Origin: Gracilibacillus salinarum | GTDB taxonomy: Bacteria; Bacillota; Bacilli; Bacillales; Amphibacillaceae | Reading direction: 5' to 3' | DNA length: 64,000 nt | Assembly: GCF_022919575.1 (NCBI RefSeq) | Contig: NZ_CP095071.1 | Coordinates: 1,426,001-1,490,000 of the forward strand | Shown: in pieces, positions 36,176 to 45,318 of the stretch | How the letters are laid out: every line of letters begins with the position of its first letter | Position numbering within the stretch: the first letter of the stretch is position 1 | Notes under the pieces: model-generated | What the model was told of the DNA's origin: nothing | Databases searched by the model: none | The model's input: the letters and a program-made list of their open reading frames with translations, nothing else | Made by a program: the position numbers and the translations under genes

Positions 36176-36184
36176 CATACTATA
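36176..36184 (+). promoter_or_regulatory. Candidate mother-cell sigma (E/K) -10 box
   Basis: CATACTATA fits the sigma-K -10 pattern CATAnnnTA. No matching -35 AC dinucleotide is at the expected spacing, so support is limited. It is 42 bp before the start of the spore-surface gene. Confidence 0.3.
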
Positions 36185-36225
36185 AATTGTATTGAAAAAT
36201 TACTGTACAGAAAGGAAGATGGTAT

Positions 36226-36525
36226 ATGTCACAATCCAATATTCCAAATATTACTCCAGATATTACGATCGACCGTGAAGATGTCATCAATTTATTACTC
36301 GCTTCCATCGCTTTGGAAGAATTAGGTTTAGCTCACATTATTAACGCGGAAGGTGAAAAACTGCAATATGTATTAGGTACATTACCAGGTGTTTCTTCAC
36401 CTCAAGCAACGATTAGTGATGTGCTTAATATGAACAACAGCGTGAACCAAACTATCAAGACACTTACAAAGAAAGAATGGATTTTAGAGAACAAGTTAGA
36501 AAATATACTAGATTTACTAAATTAA
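36226..36525 (+). CDS. Spore-surface N-terminal domain protein without collagen region
   Basis: 99-residue protein consisting only of the domain that opens many Bacillus collagen-like spore-surface proteins: [15 protein letters not shown], then [36 protein letters not shown] and a C-terminal helix [14 protein letters not shown]. About 70% identical by eye to the N-terminus of the collagen-like protein at 36.8-38.1 kb but stopping where that protein begins its triplets. It may act as a partner or anchor for that layer (inference). AAAGGAAG precedes the ATG. Tail-to-tail with the collagen-like gene. Confidence 0.82.
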   Translation: MSQSNIPNITPDITIDREDVINLLLASIALEELGLAHIINAEGEKLQYVLGTLPGVSSPQATISDVLNMNNSVNQTIKTLTKKEWILENKLENILDLLN

Positions 36526-36593
36526 TTGACTGTTCTCATATTTATCAAAGAGCAAGCAAAACTATGATAGTAAATGGTATTTATCCTATAAAA

Positions 36594-36630
36594 AACTTCC
36601 TATCGTTCATATAGATAGGAAGCTTTTTAT
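36594..36630 (+). terminator. Terminator after the N-terminal-domain gene
   Basis: CTTCCTATC / GATAGGAAG with a short loop, flanked by oligo-A and CTTTTT. Confidence 0.85.
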
Positions 36631-36659
36631 GTTACATACGAAGCATACATATCATTTAA

Positions 36660-36757
36660 AAAAACAGGGCATAATCCGCCCGGTCCTATTTGGTATAACT
36701 TTTATCTAACTACCTATAATATGCTTACTGCTATGACTGCACTTATAGCTTATAATA
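36660..36757 (-). repeat. Post-terminator element, copy 11 (core absent)
   Basis: The distal hairpin ACAGGGC..GCCCGGT (36664-36685), the distal flank and half an inverted repeat (CTACCTATAATATG) are joined directly to the post-terminator flank CTGCTATGACTGCACTTATA. The core is gone. It again abuts the terminator of a minus-strand gene. Confidence 0.65.
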
Positions 36758-36793
36758 TAAAGTGCCAGGGACGTCTAAGCATCCCCGGCTCCA
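36758..36793 (-). terminator. Terminator after the collagen-like gene
   Basis: GCCAGGGA / TCCCCGGC (one G-U) with an 8-10 nt loop; AATATAAAG on the left gives a weak minus-strand T-tract. Confidence 0.65.
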
Positions 36794-36798
36794 AATTA

Positions 36799-38061
36799 CT
36801 ATGACAATCGATGAATAGACCAGACAATTCCTTCTTGGCCGCCACCTAGATCTAATTCCACAGTTAATCCATCAGCAATATAGAATAACCCAATGGTATC
36901 CCCTGCATTTAATGCTACATCTCCAGTTAATGTTACAGTTCCATTACCCAAAATTGCTCGTAACGTTAATATTGCAACGTTAACGTTTAATATTGGGAAC
37001 AATCCAGTAAGCAAATCAGTAGCCGTATTGGTTCGTCTTATGCTGAATGCTGGATCAACACCAGCACTCAAGCTTACTGAAAGCGCTGCGGTAGTTTCAT
37101 AATTAATGGTAGCGGAAAGTGCGTATCTGCCAGTTTCGGGAACCGTGTATAATCCCGTAGCCGCATTAAAGTTCGGGTCTGTATAATATGGTGAAGTAGT
37201 TGACCAACCCGTAATTTGTTGAGAAGCGGAAACCGTTAATTGGCCAGCAAAAGCAGAGAATCCTTGATCGGTAAAAATTTCACCTGTTGCCCCTGTTGCT
37301 CCGGTCGCACCGTCTGCTCCCGTTGGTCCTGTGGCTCCAGTCGCTCCATCTGCTCCCGTTGGACCTGTTGGGCCGGTCGCTCCGTCTGCTCCTGTTGGTC
37401 CTGTTGGGCCGGTCGCACCGTCTACTCCATCTGCTCCTGTTGGTCCTGTTGGGCCGGTCGCACCGTCTACTCCATCTGCCCCTGTTGGTCCTGTTGCTCC
37501 GGTCGCTCCATCTGCTCCCGTTGGACCTGTTGGGCCGGTCGCTCCGTCTGCCCCTGTTGGACCTGTGGCTCCAGTCGCTCCGTCTGCTCCCGTTGGACCT
37601 GTTGCTCCGGTCGCACCGTCTGCTCCTGTTGGTCCTGTTGCTCCGGTTGCACCGTCTGCTCCCGTTGGACCTGTTGGGCCAGTCGGGCCGGTTGGACCGG
37701 TAGCGCCTGATGGACCACCTGTCGGACCTGTTGGGCCGGTTGGACCAGTTGGACCTACTGAAATAGGCGTTGATAGGATACTATCCAGTTTACTATCCAA
37801 TAAAAATTCTTTCTTTGTAATGGCACCCAGCGTATCACGAACACTCTCGTTCATTGCTAACAAATCGCTGATTGATGCTGTTTCGATAGAAGTAACACCT
37901 GGCAATGTTCCAAGTGCATATTGTAACTTCTCTCCTTCAGCATTAATAATATGACTTAAACCGAGCTCTTCAAAAGCAATAGAAGATAGCAATAAATTTA
38001 TCGCATCATCTCTCGTGAGAGTTATTTCTGGTGTTATATTAGGAATATTGGACTGAGACAT
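36799..38061 (-). CDS. Collagen-like spore surface (BclA-type) protein
   Basis: 420-residue protein. Residues 1-100: the N-terminal domain shared with the genes at 36.2 and 42.5 kb. About residues 103-263: roughly 52 Gly-X-Y triplets, mostly GPT, GAT and GAD, with one break (GGPS). The last ~155 residues form a beta-rich domain resembling the BclA C1q/TNF-like trimer head ([35 protein letters not shown]). Predicted to trimerise and form surface filaments; the many Thr are likely O-glycosylated by the adjacent operon (inference). AAAGGGG precedes the ATG. The repeat creates long false ORFs on both strands. Confidence 0.9.
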   Translation of the reverse strand: MSQSNIPNITPEITLTRDDAINLLLSSIAFEELGLSHIINAEGEKLQYALGTLPGVTSIETASISDLLAMNESVRDTLGAITKKEFLLDSKLDSILSTPISVGPTGPTGPTGPTGGPSGATGPTGPTGPTGPTGADGATGATGPTGADGATGATGPTGADGATGATGPTGADGATGPTGPTGADGATGATGPTGADGVDGATGPTGPTGADGVDGATGPTGPTGADGATGPTGPTGADGATGATGPTGADGATGATGATGEIFTDQGFSAFAGQLTVSASQQITGWSTTSPYYTDPNFNAATGLYTVPETGRYALSATINYETTAALSVSLSAGVDPAFSIRRTNTATDLLTGLFPILNVNVAILTLRAILGNGTVTLTGDVALNAGDTIGLFYIADGLTVELDLGGGQEGIVWSIHRLS

Positions 38062-38184
38062 TTACAAACCCCTTTCTAATTGGAATACATAATACATTAT
38101 GCATTCAAGGTATCATTGCTTGTTCATATGCGGAATTATGTAAACATTCCCAATAATAGGGGAATTACCCTTTCACTTTAACCA

Positions 38185-38214
38185 CAAAAAACCTTCATGC
38201 TAAACATGAAGGTA
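38185..38214 (-). terminator. Terminator of the glycosyltransferase operon
   Basis: ACCTTCATG / CATGAAGGT stem with ACAAAAAA on the left (minus-strand T-tract), about 160 bp past the glycosyltransferase stop. The rest of 38062-38375 shows a palindromic CATAATACATTATG near 38090 and nothing else. Confidence 0.8.
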
Positions 38215-38375
38215 GGTTCTGATACTATAGATAATGTGAAGTACTATTGTATGTCGATTCGCAGAATCACATACAGAAGAAGTGACAGTTCTTATAATTC
38301 GCAAAGCTTCATTTTAAAATATTCCCATTATACACAAATGCATTTCAGCAGATCTTTACGTATGGCTTCTAATCC

Positions 38376-40610
38376 TTATTCAGAAGGTTTGAACCGATCA
38401 CCATATGCATTGCTGAAATATTTTTGATTGAATAAAATACTAGGATGAGTTGGATTGTACGATTTAGCCAATTCATTATGTTCATACGCTTTTTCAGGCA
38501 GTCCGATTTGATCATAACAAACACACAGCTGGAGATGTGGTAACCACGTCCAATGTGCCTGATTACTCATTGACATGCGCTCAGGTGGATCTGGCAGTCT
38601 AAGTGCCTGTTCGAACCAATATATAGCCTGATGAAATAATTTCTCATTAATTTTTATTCTGCCAATCTCACAGCATACTTCTGCCCTCGGCTTATCAAAT
38701 CGGAAGGAACGAAACAACGAAAGATACTGTTCTTCGTAATTTTCTAATTTCCCATAACAATATGCCATTTTCAAGCATGCTTGAATATTATCCTCTATCC
38801 AGCCCCTTTTTCCGTTTAAAAATTTCTGATAAGTTTCGATCGCTTCTTGATTTATTCCATGATCGCGAAGTTCATTAGCAAAATAGTAAAGCTCCCGCGG
38901 GGAAAATTCTTTCCCTTCGTCTTGCATTTTGCGATAAATTTTTAAGTTTCTATCTGTGTATACTTTATTTTTCCGGTGAGTTATTGCTACATCGCTATGA
39001 TAACTTTTTCCATTTACCGCCAAGTATTCGTGCACTGCACCAAACCATTGGAACTGACGAGATTGCTTCACCAGTCTGTTCCTTCGTAAGGAAGAAGTTA
39101 CATTACCTGCATCATCAAATGCAAGATGATAAGGCATTGTCACGGTATCAACATCTCGTGGCAGAGTTTTCTTTAGTTGTTTAAACAGTCCACGATCTTT
39201 TTCTAATACAACATCATCTGCATCCAGCCATAAGATGTACTCTTTCGTTGCTTTACTAAAAGCAAAATTACGTGCATCCGCAAAATGATCGTGCCATTCG
39301 TAATCATATATTGTTGCGTTGAATTTGTTAACGAGTTGTTTCGTACTATCTGTAGAACCAGTATCCACAATATTTATTTCATCTACAATATCGTGAACCG
39401 ATTGCAAGACACGTTCAATACTATCTTCTTCATTCTTTACAATCATACATAAACTTATCGTAATTTCATCACTGGACTGACTGGTAGTTACCTGAGGTTG
39501 TTGTTGCTGGAGTACATGAAGTGCGTCCTTTGCTTCTTTGTGTTCCGGGTCTTGACTTAGACATTGTTGATAGCTAGATACTGCATCTAACGGCATATCG
39601 AGATTTTCATAACACTGGCCGATCCAATACCAGGCGTGGAAGCTTCCCACCCCTCTTAAAATCAAATGGTGTGTATTACCTTCTCCCAATTCGAGACAAT
39701 GTTTAAACGTAGATAATGCTTTATGATATTCCTCCATTTGAAAAAGAATTACCCCTTTATAAAAATGCAGATCCACATAATCTTCATACAACATGATGGC
39801 TTTATCAATGGAGGGATAAGCACCATCATAGCTCCCTGTCATCAGCATTGTTTCATATTTTAGCTTATACAAAAGCGATGGTGGAAGTTGACCAGCTTCA
39901 ATAAAATGATAAAGTGCATCATTCACTGCATCAAATGCTTCCTCGTATTCTCCCATGCGATAGTATTCACTAGCAACATGATAATCCACCCATGGACTGT
40001 ATTCGGCCTTCTCTTTTTCTTTTTCTAGCATGTTAAGATTTCGCTCATTTTTGTTTTTTTCAGAGGTGTAGCTGTTAAGATATCCATAATGATAGACGGT
40101 GACGGGCAATGACTTTAATTCAATTTTATCATCTAACACATCTTTGACATTGAGTTGTTCATGAATACTTCCCACAAAACGCAGACCAATGCCGGCACGA
40201 AACAGCCGATGCTGCTGCAGTACATACGCTCTATGTTCACTTGGAGGATCTTCGCCAATATAATTTACTAATGTTATACTTGCAAGTTGTTCTTTGTCTA
40301 ATGATAGCACCTTTCTCAGTTGTCCTCCTTCCTCTGCATCCACTTCTTCATCAGCATCAAGCCAGAGGATCCAATCTCCTGTCGCTTTGTCTAATCCGTA
40401 ATTTCGTACTTCACTAAAATCCTCTGTCCACTGATGGCGAAACACTCTTGCTCCATAAGACTCTGCAATGTCAATTGTATTGTCAGTCGAACCTGTATCT
40501 ACAATAATCATTTCATCAACATACTTATCGACACTTTCCAAACATCGTCCTAAATGGCTCCCTTCGTCTTTCACAATCATACAAAGGGACAACGTTCGGT
40601 TTTTATTCAT
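38376..40610 (-). CDS. Double GT2 glycosyltransferase with TPR repeats
   Basis: 744-residue enzyme with two family-2 glycosyltransferase domains. The first (about residues 5-200) has SLCMIVKDEG, IIVDTGSTDNT and LWLDADEE (DxD). The second (about 390-590) has SLCMIVKNEE, NIVDTGSTDST and LWLDADDV. TPR-like helices lie between them (about 210-370) and at the end (about 600-740). Such GT2-TPR proteins glycosylate peptide substrates. ATG 40610 follows GAAAGGAG; the GTG at 40634 is inside that site. It lies 32 bp after the methyltransferase-GT4 gene, forming an operon next to the collagen-like gene, whose Thr-rich triplets are the obvious candidate substrate (inference). Confidence 0.87.
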   Translation of the reverse strand: MNKNRTLSLCMIVKDEGSHLGRCLESVDKYVDEMIIVDTGSTDNTIDIAESYGARVFRHQWTEDFSEVRNYGLDKATGDWILWLDADEEVDAEEGGQLRKVLSLDKEQLASITLVNYIGEDPPSEHRAYVLQQHRLFRAGIGLRFVGSIHEQLNVKDVLDDKIELKSLPVTVYHYGYLNSYTSEKNKNERNLNMLEKEKEKAEYSPWVDYHVASEYYRMGEYEEAFDAVNDALYHFIEAGQLPPSLLYKLKYETMLMTGSYDGAYPSIDKAIMLYEDYVDLHFYKGVILFQMEEYHKALSTFKHCLELGEGNTHHLILRGVGSFHAWYWIGQCYENLDMPLDAVSSYQQCLSQDPEHKEAKDALHVLQQQQPQVTTSQSSDEITISLCMIVKNEEDSIERVLQSVHDIVDEINIVDTGSTDSTKQLVNKFNATIYDYEWHDHFADARNFAFSKATKEYILWLDADDVVLEKDRGLFKQLKKTLPRDVDTVTMPYHLAFDDAGNVTSSLRRNRLVKQSRQFQWFGAVHEYLAVNGKSYHSDVAITHRKNKVYTDRNLKIYRKMQDEGKEFSPRELYYFANELRDHGINQEAIETYQKFLNGKRGWIEDNIQACLKMAYCYGKLENYEEQYLSLFRSFRFDKPRAEVCCEIGRIKINEKLFHQAIYWFEQALRLPDPPERMSMSNQAHWTWLPHLQLCVCYDQIGLPEKAYEHNELAKSYNPTHPSILFNQKYFSNAYGDRFKPSE

Positions 40611-40642
40611 CAAACCAAGCTCCTTTCTTTCCACACATACAT

Positions 40643-42280
40643 TTAATTCTGATACACAATTTTTCTCATATATGCTTCCATTGGCTGGATAGCTAGCTTA
40701 TAATCGAATGTCAAAGCTGTTTCTCTGGCTCGTTTTCCTAACTCGACCCTTCTGGACGGATCATCAAGCAGCGATGCCACCGCATCTGTCATTCCTTCGA
40801 TATCACCCACTTCTACCTGGATACAATTATCATCCGTCACATATTCCATCACACCACCGCATTTAGTTGTAATAACAGGTAATCCTGATGCCATTGCTTC
40901 TAAAGGCGGCATGCCAAACCCTTCATATAATGACGTAAATAGAAATAAGTCGGATTGGCGATAATACTCACTCAGACTTTTCTGATCTGGTGAGATAATT
41001 GTCTCTAACGGGAACACCGCATGATCGGTATGTGGTTCTGTTTGACAAACCCATTTCACTTGAAAAGAGTAACCTTGCCGATAGACGTTGTTTAGTGTTT
41101 TAATTGCTGTATCAAATCCCTTAAATGGAAGCTGTGGATTGCCGACCAGCAGAATAACAGGTGAGGTATTGTTTTTATCTTGAGTTGGATAATAGAATTC
41201 GGTATCAATGCCAATCGGTATGACATCTGTTTTCACTTGAAACTTAACTTCCAATACCGATGCTACAAATTTCGATATACTTATGATGGGAATGCCAGAT
41301 GTATAGATGCTTTTCATCTTAAGTCTTAAATATAATGACTGAAACAAATTAGGTATATCACCAAACAACCATTCATGTCCCTGCTCCAGATACAACAAAT
41401 TCCCCTCATAATCTAATAACTCTGAATGCTGAAAGATCCATCCCAATACAACAATGTCACAATCATCCAGGTAATCGGTAATGGGCTCATCAGGCGGCAC
41501 ATGTATTTTGCCATCTACCTCGATATCATACCAATCTGGAGACAAATGGCTTTCATCCGGTCCTTTATAAAAAAGGTAAACTTTATGCCCTCTTTTCCTT
41601 AATTGTTCCATTTGCTGCAATAACGATTTGACGCCACCTGTTAATTGTAAATGCGGCAAAATAAAACCTATCTTCATCAATTGTTGCGACTGTCCGGGCT
41701 TCTCAGAAAGACTATTCTGCTTTTTCTCGGCAGAAGTGGGATATACTTTAAAAATTTGCGCACCATTCTCACCTATTTCCACCAACTTATGATTAAAATC
41801 AAAAGCTGTTAAATCGATGATATTCCATTTGCTTTTGTGTGTTTCGAGAGAATTAGATAAATAGCTGCCTTGAGGGTCTGGGTAAAGAGGCGTGGATATA
41901 ATCAGTGACTTATTAGTGTGTTCCAAAATTTGCTGAATGATCTTTATTCCTTCTTTTTTTTCGAAATGTTCCAGCACATCAATTAGAATAATTGTGTCAT
42001 AATTTCCCAAGGAATCCATCACTTCCCCAATTTCACCATAATGTATTTTATCGTAAACATAATCATGAATAGGGTTGCGATACCCTTCAAATCCTTCTAT
42101 TCCCTCAAGCTTTAAAGTCCAGCTTTCTTTGCTGTATCGTTGCTGTGGAATATCAAGTTTCTCCCGTAACAAAACCCCATACTTACCAAAACCAACACCT
42201 ATATCAAGTATAGATTTAGGTGCATCAATGATTATATGATCCATAATTTCCGGAATCGCCTGATAAAAACTTGTCGGCAT
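40643..42280 (-). CDS. Methyltransferase fused to GT4 glycosyltransferase
   Basis: 545-residue two-domain protein. Residues ~1-190: class I SAM methyltransferase (motif I ILDIGVGFGKYG, motif IV-like IILIDVLEH, IISTPL). Residues ~205-545: family-4 glycosyltransferase with GFILPHLQLTGGVKSLL at its start and EGFGMPPLE (EX7E) near 455. A poorly conserved linker (SAEKKQNSLSEKPGQSQQ) joins them. The pairing suggests it adds a sugar and methylates it, as in O-methylated spore glycans (inference). ATG 42280 follows GAAGGAGCG; the TTG at 42301 precedes the site. Head gene of the operon, divergent from the Cys-rich paralogue. Confidence 0.86.
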   Translation of the reverse strand: MPTSFYQAIPEIMDHIIIDAPKSILDIGVGFGKYGVLLREKLDIPQQRYSKESWTLKLEGIEGFEGYRNPIHDYVYDKIHYGEIGEVMDSLGNYDTIILIDVLEHFEKKEGIKIIQQILEHTNKSLIISTPLYPDPQGSYLSNSLETHKSKWNIIDLTAFDFNHKLVEIGENGAQIFKVYPTSAEKKQNSLSEKPGQSQQLMKIGFILPHLQLTGGVKSLLQQMEQLRKRGHKVYLFYKGPDESHLSPDWYDIEVDGKIHVPPDEPITDYLDDCDIVVLGWIFQHSELLDYEGNLLYLEQGHEWLFGDIPNLFQSLYLRLKMKSIYTSGIPIISISKFVASVLEVKFQVKTDVIPIGIDTEFYYPTQDKNNTSPVILLVGNPQLPFKGFDTAIKTLNNVYRQGYSFQVKWVCQTEPHTDHAVFPLETIISPDQKSLSEYYRQSDLFLFTSLYEGFGMPPLEAMASGLPVITTKCGGVMEYVTDDNCIQVEVGDIEGMTDAVASLLDDPSRRVELGKRARETALTFDYKLAIQPMEAYMRKIVYQN

Positions 42281-42515
42281 GTTGTTCGCTCCTTCTGTCA
42301 AACTGTAATAACAACCAAGCTTTCAATTTCTCCGATCATAAAAGCTAACTATATCATTGTATTAGTGGGACAAAATCGATATTCGTTTTATATCTATTGT
42401 TTACTTCAAAATCAATAATGGGCGTTTTGACACCCATTAAATCTGGGTGCATATATTGCATATTGAAACCACTATTTTTGGAAAATGGGAAAAAACAGAA
42501 GGAGGATTAATACGA

Positions 42516-42914
42516 ATGTCAATGCCAAACATCCCCAATATTACTCCTGACGTAACCTTTGACAGATGCGAAGCGATCGATTTAATTTTAGCTTCTATCG
42601 CAATGGAGGAAATGTCATTATCACATATATTGAATGCTGAAGGTGAAAAGCTTCAATTTTTCCTAAAGACCCAACCTTGTCACTTGCACGAATATTTACA
42701 AATAAATAAAAGTATCCACCAAACGATGAAGTCGATTACTCGTTCCCAATTATTATTAGAAATGAAATTAGATGACGTACTCATTCTCAACGAGTCAAGT
42801 AAATGCAAATGTGACGACTGTTGCGAAGACCACCATAAGAAACATGACTGTAAAGAGTTTCACCCATGTGATTGTGATGATTGCAGAGATAATGATCCAT
42901 GCGATGATTGTTAA
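42516..42914 (+). CDS. Spore-surface N-terminal domain with Cys-rich tail
   Basis: 132-residue paralogue of the two genes at 36-38 kb. The opening [33 protein letters not shown] and [11 protein letters not shown] are the shared domain. The C-terminus (about 94-132) differs: a Cys/Asp/His-rich stretch with 10 Cys (CKCDDCCEDHH then CDCDDCRDNDPCDDC) that could bind metal or be cross-linked by disulfides. The ATG at 42516 follows AGAAGGAGG; the reading from 42447 is not supported. A likely structural component of the same spore layer (inference). Confidence 0.82.
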   Translation: MSMPNIPNITPDVTFDRCEAIDLILASIAMEEMSLSHILNAEGEKLQFFLKTQPCHLHEYLQINKSIHQTMKSITRSQLLLEMKLDDVLILNESSKCKCDDCCEDHHKKHDCKEFHPCDCDDCRDNDPCDDC

Positions 42915-42974
42915 TATTGAATACACTTTATTAGAGATTGATGTTCCTTAGCATAAATCATGTAAAGGAAAGGA

Positions 42975-43436
42975 ATGAATAAAATGAATGATAATTACCA
43001 GGATATTAAAAAACTCATAGACGATATAAATAAAAATCACTCTGAATTTTTAAATTCCTTTCTGCAATTTTTTCACGACACATTGATAACGTATGATTTA
43101 GGAGTCAAGGAAAAAGCGAAAATGGAAGAAGATATATTATCGTTAATGAGACAATGCTACAACGTAGACCTCTCCTATCACTATCGCATGACTATTTATT
43201 GTAAATTAGCAAATAAAAACTACAACGATCCACACTTAAAACAAAAATATGCCATCTGTCACATTAAGGAATTAATTAAAAAAATCGACAAAAAGTTAGA
43301 CCGTATTTCTTTTTGTAAAAAGCATACCCGGACGCATTTAAAAGAAATTATTACAGCATTAAAAACAAATTACGCACTAGAAGATGACCCAAAGGTTTAT
43401 CTAGCACCTCCGAGTCCATTATGTTTGTTCTTATGA
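42975..43436 (+). CDS. Helical protein of unknown function near spore genes
   Basis: 153-residue, Lys-rich, mostly helical protein with several Cys (one in SFCKKHTRTHLKE) and no membrane segment. I do not recognise it. It starts 60 bp after the Cys-rich paralogue and no terminator is seen between, so the two may be co-transcribed. AAAGGA repeats precede two ATG codons (42975, 42984); either may be used. Confidence 0.6.
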   Translation: MNKMNDNYQDIKKLIDDINKNHSEFLNSFLQFFHDTLITYDLGVKEKAKMEEDILSLMRQCYNVDLSYHYRMTIYCKLANKNYNDPHLKQKYAICHIKELIKKIDKKLDRISFCKKHTRTHLKEIITALKTNYALEDDPKVYLAPPSPLCLFL

Positions 43437-43473
43437 TAATGACCGGAAAGGATGCCTTAAAAGACTTGCTATT

Positions 43474-43521
43474 CCGTGTAAAGTTTAAGGGCGAATTTTT
43501 ATTGCTTGATCCTTTACACGG
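43474..43521. other. Long-looped inverted repeat
   Basis: CCGTGTAAAG (43474-43483) and CTTTACACGG (43512-43521) form a perfect 10-bp stem with a 28-nt loop. No T-tract follows, so it is not a clear terminator. It could be an operator or leader hairpin for the HAD gene 73 bp downstream. Confidence 0.4.
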
Positions 43522-43594
43522 ATATCCTTATTCAACTGTGATGACATCCATGCTATGATAGAAGATATTCCATCAATGAAAGGGACAAGCTATC

Positions 43595-44182
43595 ATGAAA
43601 AATATACAACTGGTACTGGATGTCGGTGGTGTGCTTGCCACTGATTTAGATCTATTCTGGTCCGAATTAACAGAACAGGCACAAATGCCTTATGAAGAGG
43701 TTAGACAAACATACCGACAAGAGATTAGAGAAGCGCTTTGGCAAGGACAGATTGAAGAGCATGAGTTTTGGAGCTGGCTCTATGATACGTTTCCAACGAT
43801 TGAAATCCATTCTTTAAAAAAAGCACTAACTAATAGTTTATATACGTTGCAAGGGATGAATCACCTTACTGAATGGAACAAGCTTGCTGATTTGCATATC
43901 TTAAGCAACCATCGCTCTGAATGGTTACAACCTGTATTAGATCCGATCAGACCAATCTTACAAACTATTACCATTTCATCATTAGTCGGAGCCGCAAAAC
44001 CGGAACAAACCATCTATCAGCATTGTATGGATCAGTTACCTTCAGGTAAGACTGTTTTATTTGTTGATAACAAACAAGAAAACCTAGAACCAGCAAAAGC
44101 ACTAGGCTGGCATACCATACACGCCAAAGCTGATCAACAATGGATCAATAAAGTGACTGATTTTCTACATACGTATCAATAA
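43595..44182 (+). CDS. HAD superfamily hydrolase
   Basis: 195-residue HAD enzyme. Motif I is LDVGGVL (nucleophile Asp; the second Asp is replaced by Gly, a variant seen in the epoxide-hydrolase N-domain-like subgroup), motif II is LSNHR, motif III Lys is in GAAKPEQTIY and motif IV is VLFVDNKQENLEPAK. The helical cap lies near residues 15-75. Substrate unknown. Starts after AAAGGGAC. Confidence 0.82.
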   Translation: MKNIQLVLDVGGVLATDLDLFWSELTEQAQMPYEEVRQTYRQEIREALWQGQIEEHEFWSWLYDTFPTIEIHSLKKALTNSLYTLQGMNHLTEWNKLADLHILSNHRSEWLQPVLDPIRPILQTITISSLVGAAKPEQTIYQHCMDQLPSGKTVLFVDNKQENLEPAKALGWHTIHAKADQQWINKVTDFLHTYQ

Positions 44183-44269
44183 GAGCAGATCCGTACAGGT
44201 AAACTACCTATACTGTGATTTGTCAACACCCATATGCTCACGCCTCGCTGTTTCTGCTAATATTTTACC

Positions 44270-44963
44270 GCGCATAACCCGCATGCGCCTAATTGACTTA
44301 ATTAATAAACAACTTCCTATAATATGGATTATGTTTACTAGCAGCTTAGTGGTCATTTTGAAAAATTATGTGTGGTATGATAACGCTCCGTCCAACCACT
44401 CCGCGTCCTGCGGGGCACGGCTGGAGCTAACTTTGTGAAGAAGAACGCTTCACAAAGTGGATCTCCAGCACCTGCACAATCCCGCGGGAGTCTCCGTGGT
44501 TGGCCTCCGCTGATGTATAGCTCCACAATTTATGCGGCAGCTAGGATATGAAGCACTATCTGCAAGATTTACACCATAATTGATGAAATACATTGCTAAG
44601 CACCACTGCTTCTAGCTATTCCAATCGTTGTAGTACTTCCCATTAGCGGAGGAAATAGGCGGAGACTCCGGTGGAATCAGCGCGAGCTGAAGATCCACTT
44701 AGTCTGTGCCTGTGTCTGCAAGTACCGCTTCGAAGTAAGCTTCCTCGGCACAAGGCAGCAAAGATGCTGTTCGAGTAGTAGCCTAGCTAAAGCCGTGCCC
44801 ACAGGACGCGGAGCCTATTTCCGGAGCTTTGCAACGCAGATAAAATATATCAAAATGATCATTCTGCAATACATCCTTTGTTGACATAATCCATATTATA
44901 AGAACCCACTTTCCTCTTTAGCATGATTACTTCTATGACTGTATTTATCTACTTTCTTTGATC
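44270..44963 (-). repeat. Post-terminator element, copy 7 (near full length)
   Basis: The core 44316-44903 (588 bp) is in the same orientation as the copy at 4.3 kb. Its left end is the second type (AGCAGCTTAGTGG then AATTATGTGTGG). The flank 44904-44963 is one of the best kept (CATGATTACTTCTATGACTG, TTATCTACTTTCTTTG) and ends at the qoxD terminator. The distal flank has a worn hairpin. It fills the gap between the HAD gene and qoxD. Confidence 0.85.
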
Positions 44964-45004
44964 GTAAAAAAAGGATTGCTTCGCTAGTGGAAGCAATCCT
45001 TTTG
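44964..45004 (-). terminator. Terminator of the qox operon
   Basis: AAAGGATTGCTTC / GAAGCAATCCTTT stem with a 7-nt loop and A-run to the left. Confidence 0.9.
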
Positions 45005-45008
45005 ATTA

Positions 45009-45317
45009 TTAATGCATATGGGATGCGTGACCTGAGGTTAGTACCCAAATCGATCCGAATACAATAATTAAAGCTAAAATAATACTGTTGATAATGTTGA
45101 AAACGTTAATCGGACCTTCTTTTCCTTCTGTGATATGCATGAACATAAACAATTGAACTATCATTTGGAAAAGTGCCATGATGGCAATCGACCAAAGCTT
45201 AACGCCGTATGAGAAATCCGTGTATAAGCTTAAAAACACAGCAGCTAGCGTTAATGCGATCGAAAGGACAAAGCCGATTAAGTGATTCCAAGGAAAACGA
45301 CTAGAATGTGCGCTCAT
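45009..45317 (-). CDS. qoxD: Quinol oxidase subunit IV
   Basis: 102-residue membrane protein with three helices (about 12-32, 38-60, 70-94), the last subunit of the aa3 menaquinol oxidase. MFMHITEG is the conserved loop. It begins 1 nt after the qoxC stop and is followed by the operon terminator. Confidence 0.93.
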   Translation of the reverse strand: MSAHSSRFPWNHLIGFVLSIALTLAAVFLSLYTDFSYGVKLWSIAIMALFQMIVQLFMFMHITEGKEGPINVFNIINSIILALIIVFGSIWVLTSGHASHMH

Positions 45318-45318
45318 T

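Noticed and set aside
36709..36735. Clean empty site of the post-terminator element
   Set aside because: Half of an inverted repeat remains at 36711-36724, so it is a deletion product rather than a pre-insertion site.
37240..37954. Three long ORFs opposite the collagen-like gene
   Set aside because: They are translations of the GPT/GAT triplet DNA in other frames; the minus-strand gene has proper ends, ribosome site and family domains.
38085..38120. Sigma-K promoter for the collagen-like gene (CATAATGTA on the minus strand)
   Set aside because: The -10 fits, but it lies in a palindrome and no -35 AC is at 16-17 nt; kept out of the feature list.
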